From PBB1 sp965229345 (GTDB lineage Bacteria > Pseudomonadota > Gammaproteobacteria > Burkholderiales > Burkholderiaceae_C), in assembly GCA_965229345.1 (NCBI GenBank), contig OZ245872.1:248001-312000 (forward strand): a stretch of DNA of 64,000 bases, in the 5' to 3' direction. The notes below the pieces were generated by a model, which saw only the letters and a list, made by a program, of their open reading frames with translations, made no database searches and was not told where the DNA came from. Shown piece after piece: positions 25,156-34,146 of the stretch (within the stretch, counting starts at the first letter, position 1; every line of letters begins with the position of its first letter). A program made the translations under genes and the position numbers.

Positions 25156-25608
25156 ATGTTCGATGTGCTTGTGTACCTGTACGAGAACTACTGGCGGCCG
25201 GATGCCTGTCCGGATCACGCCCAGCTGACGCGCAAGCTGTCGTCGGTCGGCTTCGAGTCCGATGAGATTCAAGAGGCCTTGACCTGGCTCGACGGGCTGG
25301 CCACCGCGGCCGAGTCCTATGTGGGAGAACAAGGCGAGCGCAGTCTGCGTGTCTATTCGCCCGCCGAGCAGGAGCATCTGGGCGAAGCCTCGATCGGCTT
25401 TGTCAGCTTCCTCGAATCAGCCGGTGTGCTGCCGCCCCCGATGCGCGAAATGGTGATCGACCGTGCCAGCGCGATTCCTGGCGGCCCGCTCGATCTGGAA
25501 GACCTGAAGATCATCGTGTTGATGGTCTTCTGGAGTCTGGGCGAAGAGCCCGATGCGCTGATCCTGGACGAGTTGTTCGTCGATGAAGAAGACAGGCTGA
25601 TCCACTGA
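25156..25608 (+). CDS. smg: Smg family protein (DUF494)
   Basis: 150-residue acidic protein starting M-F-D-V-L-V-Y-L-Y-E-N-Y-W, with C-P-D-H-A-Q-L-T-R-K-L-S-S-V-G-F and the C-terminal D-L-E-D-L-K-I-I-V-L-M-V-F-W-S-L. These match Smg/DUF494 proteins, found next to dprA in many proteobacteria; molecular role is not established. It follows dprA by 41 bases and ends in a strong terminator. In many relatives topA comes next; here the next gene is the opposed DUF1631 gene. Confidence 0.92.
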   Translation: MFDVLVYLYENYWRPDACPDHAQLTRKLSSVGFESDEIQEALTWLDGLATAAESYVGEQGERSLRVYSPAEQEHLGEASIGFVSFLESAGVLPPPMREMVIDRASAIPGGPLDLEDLKIIVLMVFWSLGEEPDALILDELFVDEEDRLIH

Positions 25609-25630
25609 CCCATCACAGGGCATGAATCAC

Positions 25631-25654
25631 AAGCCGCCGTCTGGCGGCTTTTTT
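25631..25654. terminator. Bidirectional terminator between smg and the DUF1631 gene
   Basis: An 8-bp perfect stem (25631-25638 with 25643-25650, GCCGCC core) closes a GTCT loop and runs into T residues to 25654. The complementary AA at the other end gives a weaker tail for the opposite strand. It lies between two convergent genes and can serve both. Confidence 0.85.
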
Positions 25655-25664
25655 CATCCGCGCA

Positions 25665-28010
25665 TCAATTCAGCAGCCGGCTCGGATCGACATCGAGCTT
25701 GGCAAGCGCAGTGCGTGTGGCTCGAACCGTCAGTGACTCATCCTGAACCGGCACCAGCAGGCCCGCCTGCAGGAACGCCGCGAGCCGCTGCTGCTGGAAC
25801 AGGATCCCGCGGCCCTGCGGGGTCACGAACAAGGTCAGCTGCCGACGCATGCCCTGCCACGCCAGCTGTACCGATTCGTTGCGATCGCGGTAGTCCAGCA
25901 TGTACCAACCGCCGACCTGCAGTTCGCGCGCCCAGGCGGCCATCGCCGGCGTTGGCATCGAGCCACCGGCATTGACCACCTCGAGTTCGTTGCTTTCGTG
26001 GCCGGACAGGTCGAGCACCAGCGATTCGTCGATCTCCATGTCGTCGGCGTCGGGCAGCAGCTCTTCCAGTGTTTCGAGGCGTGCCATCAGCTGCTCGAGG
26101 CGATCCTTCGGGATGGCGGCGGTGCGGGCCGTGAACGCTGCGGCCAGCGAGGTGTTGAGGCGCTGGATGTGCTCGTCCTGCGCTGCCGCCGCAACACCCG
26201 CGCCCTGCATGCCATCGCGCAGAATTTTCAGCAGCGGCGGCAGGCGACGGATCACGTCGGCACGCTCCTCGCGCGAGACCTTGGCGCTGGCCGACCAGAT
26301 CAGATCGGCTGCCGCGCGCTTCATCTCCTTGATTTCCTCGCCGCCGAGCCCGGACTTGACCGCGGTCATCGCCAGCACGTCGGCCCACACCTGAAACAGG
26401 AATTCGCGCACCCCTTCAGGCACCGGCACCTCGTTGAGCATCTTGCGCAGCTCGATCGTGTACTGGATGGCCAGGGTCTCGCGCTGCTCGACCTGCTGCG
26501 CCAGCGAAACGCCTTTTCGCGACGCCTCGTTCTCATTCTTGAAGTAGTGCTCGAGGAAGCGCTCGAACTCGGTCAACACCGTCTGGAACACCCGCCGACC
26601 GGTGTCCGGATAGGCCTCGACGACCTGCACCACGCGCTTGATCTCTTTTTCGACCGCGCCACCGGACACCCGTGTGCTGTGCGCGTCGAAACCCATCACG
26701 CAGGCACCCATGCGATCGATCAGGCGGCGCGCGGGGTGATCGGTGGTGGCGAAGAAATCAGGCTCACCGACCGCCACCCGCAACACCGGCATCTGCAGAC
26801 GCGCGAACCACACGCGCACCGACGCCGGAATGCGCTCCTCGGTCAGGATGCTCTGGAACAGCAGGGCCACCACCTCGATCGTCGCGCGCTCGTTGGGCGA
26901 CGCGGCCGCGGCCTTCAGGGCCTGTTTGCGCTGGTGCAACTCCTCCAGCATCGCCGGTGTGCTGACCGGGCCTGCGGCGTAGCGACCGCCGGAGTCTGGC
27001 GTCAACCGCAGCGCAATGCCTTGCTGTGCACTCGTGATCGCCGCCTCCAGCGCGGGCGAGGCTGGCCCGTGCACCGTGCGGGCGAACTCGGGCAACTGGC
27101 GCCCGATCAGCCGGTTCAGCCGACCGAGCACCGCATCGGCATGGTCGGACCCACCGCGCACGAGCGATCCGACCCGACTCATCAGGCGGGTTTCATGCGC
27201 AGGCGCGTCGACCAGCGGACTGTGACGGGTCGCCCGCGGCTCAGCCAGCTGGCCCCGAACCGTCGGTGCGCCCGCGACATCGCGCCCCACCGAACCACCG
27301 GAACCCACCGAGGCCAGCGACCCCGACTGGGTATTGACGAACGCCGCATTGCGCGAACGGCGGATGAAGGGACGCAGATCGATCTCGGGCAGCACACGCT
27401 GCTGGATCAGCATCCGGTTGGCCTCGTGGTAGGCCTCTTCGTTGAAGTGAGCGAACTCCTCGTGCAACACGCCCTGCAGGGTGCGCCACGTCTCGTGGCT
27501 CAGGCCCGCCGCGCGCCAGGAGTTGATCGCGATGCGCGCCAGCACGTGGGGGCGCAGGATGTCATTGGCATCGAGCTCTTCGCGCCCTTCGAGCAACGTC
27601 ATGCGCGAGCGCAAGTCGGTGAACTCCCAGGACGCGCGGTCCATCACCGCCAGCGCCAGGCGCGAGCTGAGGATCTCGCCTTCGATGGTTTCGTTGTCGA
27701 CCAGGCTGAAGTTCTGCCTGTCGCCGGGCATCGGCAGATCGTTCGGTCGCGTCGCCGAGACCACACCGCTGTGCAATGCACCGCGCAGCATGGAGAGTGC
27801 GCCTTGCAGCCAGAACCCCGCGGCGTTCTTCAGGTCTTCGACCGCATCGCGGCGGCGCATCAGCGTGGCCGGGTCTGCCACCTGACTGAGCAGCAGGCGC
27901 GCGCCCTGGTCGACCGCCTGCACCACACCCGGCATGCCATTGAGCAAGCCCTCAACGTACGCACGGCGGGCCTGGGTGGCCTGGGCCATCGAATGGGCCG
28001 TGGACGCCAT
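25665..28010 (-). CDS. DUF1631 family protein
   Basis: Large, mostly helical protein of 781 residues belonging to the DUF1631 family, in which some members are loosely annotated as thymidine phosphorylase; no phosphorylase motif is visible. Conserved features include F-S-L-V-D-N-E-T-I-E-G-E-I near 120, the N-D-I-L-R-P segment, the R-L-I-D-R-M central helix and a C-terminal PilZ-like stretch (about 690-750: L-Q-V-G-G-W-Y and L-A-W). A link to cyclic-di-GMP through that stretch is inference. ATG 28010 gives M-A-S-T-A-H-S; the open frame extends upstream into secF. The stop is 10 bases from the smg terminator. Confidence 0.82.
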   Translation of the reverse strand: MASTAHSMAQATQARRAYVEGLLNGMPGVVQAVDQGARLLLSQVADPATLMRRRDAVEDLKNAAGFWLQGALSMLRGALHSGVVSATRPNDLPMPGDRQNFSLVDNETIEGEILSSRLALAVMDRASWEFTDLRSRMTLLEGREELDANDILRPHVLARIAINSWRAAGLSHETWRTLQGVLHEEFAHFNEEAYHEANRMLIQQRVLPEIDLRPFIRRSRNAAFVNTQSGSLASVGSGGSVGRDVAGAPTVRGQLAEPRATRHSPLVDAPAHETRLMSRVGSLVRGGSDHADAVLGRLNRLIGRQLPEFARTVHGPASPALEAAITSAQQGIALRLTPDSGGRYAAGPVSTPAMLEELHQRKQALKAAAASPNERATIEVVALLFQSILTEERIPASVRVWFARLQMPVLRVAVGEPDFFATTDHPARRLIDRMGACVMGFDAHSTRVSGGAVEKEIKRVVQVVEAYPDTGRRVFQTVLTEFERFLEHYFKNENEASRKGVSLAQQVEQRETLAIQYTIELRKMLNEVPVPEGVREFLFQVWADVLAMTAVKSGLGGEEIKEMKRAAADLIWSASAKVSREERADVIRRLPPLLKILRDGMQGAGVAAAAQDEHIQRLNTSLAAAFTARTAAIPKDRLEQLMARLETLEELLPDADDMEIDESLVLDLSGHESNELEVVNAGGSMPTPAMAAWARELQVGGWYMLDYRDRNESVQLAWQGMRRQLTLFVTPQGRGILFQQQRLAAFLQAGLLVPVQDESLTVRATRTALAKLDVDPSRLLN

Positions 28011-28048
28011 GGGTTGGTGTGGGTTGCGTTGGTAAGTTCGAAACGACT

Positions 28049-29080
28049 CTACACCACCGCTCCGGCGTTGGGATCGTCCGGATCGAGCTCCTTGGTGGAG
28101 GACTTGATCAGGTCGTCGCGCTTGACGCCGAGCCACATCGCGATGGCAGCGGCAACGAACACCGACGAGTAGATGCCGAACAGGATGCCGATGGTCAGCG
28201 CGATCGCGAAGTAATGCAGCGTCTGTCCACCGAAGATCAGCATCGACACCACCATCATCAAGGTGCTGCCGTGGGTGATGATGGTGCGGCTCATCGTGCT
28301 GGTGATGGCGTGGTCGATCACCTGCGGCGTGGTCAGCTTGCGGTACTTGCGAAACGCCTCGCGGATCCGGTCGAAGATCACCACCGATTCATTGACCGAG
28401 TAGCCCAGCACGGCCAGCACGGCGGCCAGCACGGACAGCGAGAACTCCCACTGGAAGAAGGCAAAGAACCCGACGATGATGATCACGTCGTGCAGGTTGG
28501 CGATGATGCCGGCGACCGAGAACTTCCACTCGAAGCGCACCGCCAGATACAGCATGATGCCGGCGATCGTCGCCGCCAGCGCCAGTGCCCCATCACGTGC
28601 CAGTTCCGAACCGACCGACGGCCCGACGAATTCGCTGCGCTGCAGCCTGACCTTCTCGGCGCCGACTTCACCGCACACCGGGGCGGTGGTCTGGGCGCCC
28701 TTGCCGGAGGTGATCTGCTGGGTGCTGACAGTGGCGCCCTCGGCCTGGCACAAGGCCCCGAAGACACGTGACACCACCTCGGCCTGCTTCACATCGCCGC
28801 GCAACGGCAGGCGTATGAGCACGTCGCGCGAGGTCCCGAAGTTCTGCACCTGCACCTCGCCGAACTGGAGCGACTCGACGGTGGTGCGCACCCGGTTGAT
28901 GTCGGCAGCCTGCGTGTAGGCCACCTCGATCACCGTGCCGCCAGTGAACTCGATCGAAAAGTGCAGGCCGCGCGTCGCGATGAAAAACACCGCAGCGACA
29001 AACGTCAGCGCCGAAATCACGTTCAGCACCAGAGCGTGGCGCATGAACGGGATGTCACGTTTGATTCTGAAAAACTCCAT
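28049..29080 (-). CDS. secF: Protein translocase subunit SecF
   Basis: Inner-membrane partner of SecD that uses proton motive force to pull exported proteins through SecYEG. Six hydrophobic segments flank a periplasmic domain (about residues 35-160). The membrane half contains L-G-Y-S-V-N-E-S-V-V-I-F-D-R-I-R-E, the SecF/SecD signature. 343 residues, slightly longer than E. coli SecF. It starts 14 bases after secD, so secD-secF is one operon. Confidence 0.96.
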   Translation of the reverse strand: MEFFRIKRDIPFMRHALVLNVISALTFVAAVFFIATRGLHFSIEFTGGTVIEVAYTQAADINRVRTTVESLQFGEVQVQNFGTSRDVLIRLPLRGDVKQAEVVSRVFGALCQAEGATVSTQQITSGKGAQTTAPVCGEVGAEKVRLQRSEFVGPSVGSELARDGALALAATIAGIMLYLAVRFEWKFSVAGIIANLHDVIIIVGFFAFFQWEFSLSVLAAVLAVLGYSVNESVVIFDRIREAFRKYRKLTTPQVIDHAITSTMSRTIITHGSTLMMVVSMLIFGGQTLHYFAIALTIGILFGIYSSVFVAAAIAMWLGVKRDDLIKSSTKELDPDDPNAGAVV

Positions 29081-29094
29081 GGTCGGCTCCTATG

Positions 29095-30972
29095 TCAGCG
29101 CTTGGCGCCAACGTCAGCGGCAGGCTTCCAGACCTGCCCGATGGACACACCCTTGAGCTTCTTCTGCCGCCCGTACCAGAGGTTGACCAGTCCGCGGGAG
29201 AACACCACTGCCGAGAACATCGAGGTCAGGATGCCGAGACAGTGCACCACCGCGAAGCCGCGCACCGGCCCGGAACCGAAGGCCAGCAGCGCCAGGCCCG
29301 CGATCAGCGTGGTCACGTTGGAATCGAGGATGGTGGCGAAGGCGCGTTCGTAGCCGTGATGGATCGCCGCCTGCGGCGAGGCGCCGCTGCGCAGTTCCTC
29401 GCGCACCCGTTCGTTGATCAGCACATTGGCATCGATCGCCATCCCCAGCGTCAGCGCGATCGCCGCCATGCCAGGCAGCGTCAGGCTGGCCTGCAGCATC
29501 GACAGCACCGACACCAGCAGCAGCAGGTTGAACGCCAGTGCCAGCGTCGAGATCACGCCGAACAGCATGTAGTACAGGCACATGAACACCGCGATGGCCG
29601 CAAAGCCGTACAGCACGCTGTTGAAGCCCTTGGAGATGTTGTCCGCGCCCAGGCTCGGCCCGATGGTGCGCTCTTCGATGATCTCCATCGGCGCAGCGAG
29701 CGAACCCGAACGCAGCAGCAGTGAGGTGTCGGCGGCCTCGGCGGTGGTCATGCGCCCCGAGATCTGCACCCGGCCACCACCGATCTCGGCACGGATCACC
29801 GGCGCGGTGACGACCTCGCCCTTGCCCTTCTCGAACAGCAATATCGCCATGCGCTTGCCGATGTTCTCGCGCGTCACATCCTTGAAGATGCGCGAGCCTT
29901 TTGCGTCCAGCGTCAGGTTGACGCTGGGTTCGTGCGTCTGCCCATCGAAGCCTGCCTGCGCATCGGTCAGGTTCTCGCCGGTCAGCACCACCTGGCGCTT
30001 GACGATCAGCGCGATGCCGTTGCGCTCGGTGTAGCGCTCGGTACCAAACGGCACCGGACCGGTGCCCGCAGCGGCTGCCGCCGCTTCAGCGCTTTCATCG
30101 ACCATGCGCACCTCCAGGGTGGCGGTGCGACCGATGATGTCCTTGGCCTTGGCAGTGTCCTGCACTCCCGGCAGTTGAACCACCACGCGGTCGGCGCCTT
30201 GCTGCTGGATCACGGGCTCCGAGACGCCGAGTTCATTGACCCGGTTGTGCAGCGTGGTGATGTTCTGCTTGACTGCGGCCTCCTGCACCAGGCGAGACGC
30301 GGCCGGCTTCAACGTACCGACCAGCGTGATGTCGGTGCCATCGGGCGTCTCAATCCATTGCAGATCACGCAGTTCGTCTTCCAGAAGACCGCGCGCCGCG
30401 GTGTAAGTCTCGCGGTCGCGAAAGCGCACGACCACCGAATCGCCCTCGCGCACGATGCCGGCGTGGCGCAGGTTCTTGTCGCGCAACAACTGGCGCACGT
30501 CGCCGGTCAGCGACTCGGCCTTCTTCGTCAAGGCCGACTTCATGTCGACCTGCATCAGGAAGTGGACACCGCCGCGCAGGTCCAGCCCCAGCGACATGGG
30601 CAGCGCATGCACGGCGGTCAGCCAGTGCGGCGAGCGCGACAGCAGGTTCAACGCCACGATGTAGCTCGGGTCGGCAGCGTCTGGGTTCAGCGCCTTGCCG
30701 ATCGCGTCCTTGGCCTTGATCTGCGCATCGGTGTCGGCAAAGCGGGCCCGGACCGAATTGCCTTCGAACTGCACGAAGTCGGCCTTCAGGCCAGCCTGCG
30801 TGAGGGCCTCCTCCACGCGGGTGGCGAGGCTGGCATCGACCTTCAAGGTGGCGCGGCCGCTGCTCACCTGCACTGCGGGCGCTTCTCCGAACAGGTTGGG
30901 CAAGGTATAGACCAAGCCCACCAGCAAGGCCACCAGCAGGATCGCGTATTTCCAGAGGGGATAGCGGTTCAT
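29095..30972 (-). CDS. secD: Protein translocase subunit SecD
   Basis: Large partner of SecF in protein export. One N-terminal membrane segment (7-27), a long periplasmic region with the D-L-R-G-G-V-H-F-L-M-Q-V-D motif near 135 and P-G-V-Q-D-T-A-K near 275, then five C-terminal membrane segments with G-M-A-I-D-A-N-V-L-I-N-E-R-V-R-E. 625 residues, usual length. It lies 96 bases after yajC. The order yajC-secD-secF is conserved in proteobacteria. Confidence 0.96.
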   Translation of the reverse strand: MNRYPLWKYAILLVALLVGLVYTLPNLFGEAPAVQVSSGRATLKVDASLATRVEEALTQAGLKADFVQFEGNSVRARFADTDAQIKAKDAIGKALNPDAADPSYIVALNLLSRSPHWLTAVHALPMSLGLDLRGGVHFLMQVDMKSALTKKAESLTGDVRQLLRDKNLRHAGIVREGDSVVVRFRDRETYTAARGLLEDELRDLQWIETPDGTDITLVGTLKPAASRLVQEAAVKQNITTLHNRVNELGVSEPVIQQQGADRVVVQLPGVQDTAKAKDIIGRTATLEVRMVDESAEAAAAAAGTGPVPFGTERYTERNGIALIVKRQVVLTGENLTDAQAGFDGQTHEPSVNLTLDAKGSRIFKDVTRENIGKRMAILLFEKGKGEVVTAPVIRAEIGGGRVQISGRMTTAEAADTSLLLRSGSLAAPMEIIEERTIGPSLGADNISKGFNSVLYGFAAIAVFMCLYYMLFGVISTLALAFNLLLLVSVLSMLQASLTLPGMAAIALTLGMAIDANVLINERVREELRSGASPQAAIHHGYERAFATILDSNVTTLIAGLALLAFGSGPVRGFAVVHCLGILTSMFSAVVFSRGLVNLWYGRQKKLKGVSIGQVWKPAADVGAKR

Positions 30973-31068
30973 GACGCCTTTCTGGCGATCGCTCAGCGGC
31001 TGGCCGACAGGTCAGCGCCGAAGACGTGGGAGTGTCGCGCCAACAACGCAGCAGCCTGCGTCGGGCTC

Positions 31069-31401
31069 TTACTTGATGGTGCCCTTGGGCAGCACCTGCA
31101 GCACCGATGAGCGCTGCACCTGGAGTTCGACGCCTGCGGCGACTTCGACCGACAGGTAGGTCTCGCCCAACTTCGCCACCTTGCCGAGCACGCCGCCACC
31201 GATGACCACCTCATCGCCCTTGGCCAGTGCATCGACCATCGCCCTGTGCTCCTTCTGACGCTTCATCTGCGGACGAATCATCACGAAGTACAGCACCACG
31301 AACATCAGTATCAGCGGCAGCATGGACCCGAGGCTGCCGAGCATGTCGGGGCTCCCGGTGGCAGCCGGTGCGGCCTGGGCGAAAGCTTCAGAAATGAACA
31401 C
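31069..31401 (-). CDS. yajC: Sec translocon accessory protein YajC
   Basis: 110-residue single-span membrane protein that associates with SecDF. The membrane helix (about 24-44) is followed by the diagnostic M-I-R-P-Q-M-K-R-Q-K-E-H and the G-D-E-V-V-I-G-G-G-V-L-G-K-V loop. A TACAAT hexamer (31451-31456, minus strand) lies about 50 bases before the start and may be a -10, but no good -35 was found. In many bacteria tgt precedes yajC; here glk does. Confidence 0.95.
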   Translation of the reverse strand: MFISEAFAQAAPAATGSPDMLGSLGSMLPLILMFVVLYFVMIRPQMKRQKEHRAMVDALAKGDEVVIGGGVLGKVAKLGETYLSVEVAAGVELQVQRSSVLQVLPKGTIK

Positions 31402-31556
31402 GTGGATTCCTCTGTTGGTCGGCGGGAAACGCCTTGGGCAAAACCCGCAGATTGTACGGTGGCGCCTTCGGGCGATCTGGCATGACCTCAGCGGCCGCGC
31501 GGGCGGATCTGATCCCGCGGCATCACCTCAATCACACGGGTCGACACCACGGCCGC

Positions 31557-32603
31557 TCAGGATGGGGCGGCGGCTCCGGCGGCCATCTCCAGGGCGACCG
31601 CGGCACCCGTCAGGGCCGCCTGCGGATCGACGATCAACGCGGTCGGGATGGCGCGCATGTAGTCGCTGTAGCGCCCTTTCGCCTCGAAGCGCTCGCGAAA
31701 GCTCGAGGCAAAAAAGAGGTCTGCCATGCGCGGCACGATGCCGCCGCCGATGTAGAGCCCGCCGCGCGCGCCCAGCGTCAACGCGACGTTGCCCGCGACC
31801 GTGCCCAGCATGGCGCAGAACACCGCCAGGGTCCTGGCGCAATCGGCATCCCCGCCCACGCCGCTGGCGTGGTCGATGCCGTGCTGCAGGATGGCTTCGG
31901 TGCGCATCGCCACGTCGACGGCGCGGCCGGACGCCAGCGCCACCGCGCGATGCAGCAGCGGCAGCCCGACGCCCGACAGCAATCGCTCGGCCGACACGTG
32001 GGCGAGTTCGCGCCGCGCGGCCGCCAGCACCGCGGCCTCGAAGTCGTCACAGGCGGCCAGCGTCACATGCCCGCCTTCTCCTGGGATCGCCTGCCAGCCC
32101 ATGGCGGTCGGGACCAGCCCGGCAACACCCAGGCCGGTGCCCGGCCCGAGCACAGCCAGCGCGCCGCGCGGGGGACTGTCCAGCCCGGGCCCGGTCTCGT
32201 GACAGCGCAAGCCGGCGCCGGTGAGGTGCGGCAGCGCCAGCGCCAGCGCTTCGAAATCATTGAGCAGGACCAACCGGTCGAGTCCCAGCTCGCGTTGCAC
32301 GGCGGCACGCGAGAACCGCCACGGGTGGTTGATGAAGCGCACCTCGTCGCCGTCCAGGGGCGCTGCCACGGCCAGACAGGCCAGGGCCGGTTGCCCGACG
32401 CCGGCCGGCAATGTGGCCAGATAGGCACGCGCGGCATCGATCAGCTGCGGGTGGTCGTCGGTCCGCAGGCGCTGAACCTGCGTGAGCGAGCGCCCCGGCC
32501 CCTCGACCAGCCCGAAGCGGGCATGCGTGCCACCGATGTCGGCCACCAGCAGAGGCTTCGACGAGGTGGCGACCGCTGGGGTCGAGGCAGGGATGGCATT
32601 CAT
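31557..32603 (-). CDS. glk: Glucokinase
   Basis: ATP-dependent hexokinase of the proteobacterial Glk family, phosphorylating glucose in the cytoplasm. It shows the phosphate loop V-A-D-I-G-G-T-H-A-R-F-G-L near residue 20, the L-N-D-F-E-A-L-A substrate segment with the catalytic aspartate, G-P-G-T-G-L-G-V-A, and E-G-G-H-V. The C-terminal G-G-L-Y-I-G-G-G-I-V-P-R is typical. 348 residues from ATG 32603; an upstream in-frame start 30 bases away is unlikely. Confidence 0.93.
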   Translation of the reverse strand: MNAIPASTPAVATSSKPLLVADIGGTHARFGLVEGPGRSLTQVQRLRTDDHPQLIDAARAYLATLPAGVGQPALACLAVAAPLDGDEVRFINHPWRFSRAAVQRELGLDRLVLLNDFEALALALPHLTGAGLRCHETGPGLDSPPRGALAVLGPGTGLGVAGLVPTAMGWQAIPGEGGHVTLAACDDFEAAVLAAARRELAHVSAERLLSGVGLPLLHRAVALASGRAVDVAMRTEAILQHGIDHASGVGGDADCARTLAVFCAMLGTVAGNVALTLGARGGLYIGGGIVPRMADLFFASSFRERFEAKGRYSDYMRAIPTALIVDPQAALTGAAVALEMAAGAAAPS

Positions 32604-32733
32604 GCAGACCGATTCTCTCGTGCCGGGTCCCACGGCAGCAAGGCATGCGGGTCAACGGCCGTGCACCGCGTGGACTCGAAGTCAATCGCCTTGGTCGACC
32701 ACCGGCATGCAGTGGCGGCGACCGTTCCGGCGC

Positions 32734-34140
32734 TCACGCAGGCTGCCAGCGGCCCGCGATGTTCTTCAGCAGCTGGTTGACCGCCGCAAGCTGGCGGTTG
32801 CGCACCGACAGCAGCGTGTTCTCGCTGCCCAGCGCCGCGGTCTGCGCCACCACCACGTTGAGATAGCTCACGGTGCCGGCGCGGTACTGCTCGAGCGTGA
32901 TGTCGAGGTTGCTTTGCGCCGCCTGCAGGGCCTCGCTTTGCCACTGCGCCTCTTGCTGCAGTTGCTGTGCGAGGACGAGGTTGTCTTCGACCTCCTGCAA
33001 GGCGGTGAGCACGGTCTGGCGATACGCCGAGGTGGCCTGATCGGCCGCCGCGGTGGCCTGGGCGCTGGCCAGTTTGCGCTGGCCGCCATCGAAGATCGCC
33101 TGCGTCAGCGAGGGGCCCAGTGACCACAGCAGATTGGGGGCGCTGAACAGGTTGGACAGCGTGGAGCTGCGAAATCCGGCACTGGCCGACAGCGTCAGGT
33201 CCGGAAAGAAGGCGGCGTCGCTCACCCCGATCTGGGCATAGGCCGCGGCCACGCGCTGCCGGGCAGCGGCGATGTCGGGGCGGCGCTGCAGCAGCGTCGC
33301 GGGCAGCATCTGCGGCACCTCCGGCACCGGCGGCAGGCTGGCCTGGCTTGCCAGCGTCAGCGACACCGGTGGCGCACCGAGCAGCACCGCGATCGCATGC
33401 TCGAGCTGCGCCCGCTGCGCCGTCAGGTCGGCCGACTGGGCTTGTGCCGACTTGAGCTGGGTCTGCGCCTGCAGCACATCGGTCCGTGCGGCCACGCCGC
33501 CGTCGTAGCGCACCTGCGTCAAGGCCAGCGATTGCTGGTAGGCCGCGATGCTGCGCGCCAGCACCGAGAGCTGCGCATCGGCGGTACGCAGCGAGAGGTA
33601 GGTCTGCACCAGCAAGGCCTGGGCCGACAGGCGCACGGCGGCGAGGTCGTCGGCACTGGCCTGGTACGACGCCTGGGCGCCTGTTCTGGCGCCAGCCAGC
33701 CGCCCCCACAGGTCGACCTCCCAACTGGCCGTGGTCGTCAGGTTCAGGCTGTTGACGGGCTTGGACGATCGGTCGGCGCTGTTCGAACTCGGCGACTCGC
33801 TGCGCGTCGCCCCGGCACCGAGCGAGAGCGTGGGCCACAGCGCACTGCGGCTCGCGTCGTACAGCGCCCGCGCACTGGCCACGGCCGACAACGACGACCT
33901 CAGGTTCTCGTTGCCGATCACCAGCTGGCGCTGCAGATCGTTGAGCAGCGGGTCGTTGAACAGCGTCCACCAGTCGTCGGGCACCGGGGTCTCGGCAGAC
34001 GCATGCGTCCAGCCTGCGGCCTGCTTGTATTGCGAGGCAGCCGCCACCGGTGGCGGCGGGTCCACGCGGGTGACGGCACAGGCCGTCATCAGCACGGCAG
34101 CGGCCAGCGGCATCAAGGTCAGCGGGATTCGGTGCGTCAT
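32734..34140 (-). CDS. Outer membrane efflux lipoprotein, NodT/OprM type
   Basis: Trimeric outer-membrane channel of the RND efflux system. A signal peptide ends in lipobox L-M-T-A-C (cysteine near 21). The mature protein carries the D-D-W-W-T-L-F-N-D-P-x-L motif of NodT-family proteins and two long helical repeats (about 60-230 and 270-450) rich in A, Q and L, as in TolC folds. 468 residues. Its start is seven bases after the MdtC-like gene stop, so it is the last gene of the adaptor-pump-pump-channel operon. Confidence 0.94.
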   Translation of the reverse strand: MTHRIPLTLMPLAAAVLMTACAVTRVDPPPPVAAASQYKQAAGWTHASAETPVPDDWWTLFNDPLLNDLQRQLVIGNENLRSSLSAVASARALYDASRSALWPTLSLGAGATRSESPSSNSADRSSKPVNSLNLTTTASWEVDLWGRLAGARTGAQASYQASADDLAAVRLSAQALLVQTYLSLRTADAQLSVLARSIAAYQQSLALTQVRYDGGVAARTDVLQAQTQLKSAQAQSADLTAQRAQLEHAIAVLLGAPPVSLTLASQASLPPVPEVPQMLPATLLQRRPDIAAARQRVAAAYAQIGVSDAAFFPDLTLSASAGFRSSTLSNLFSAPNLLWSLGPSLTQAIFDGGQRKLASAQATAAADQATSAYRQTVLTALQEVEDNLVLAQQLQQEAQWQSEALQAAQSNLDITLEQYRAGTVSYLNVVVAQTAALGSENTLLSVRNRQLAAVNQLLKNIAGRWQPA

Positions 34141-34146
34141 GGAGCT

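Noticed and set aside
25998..28172. 724-codon frame antisense to the DUF1631 gene
   Set aside because: Follows the DUF1631 gene in mirror image; composition is shadow-like.
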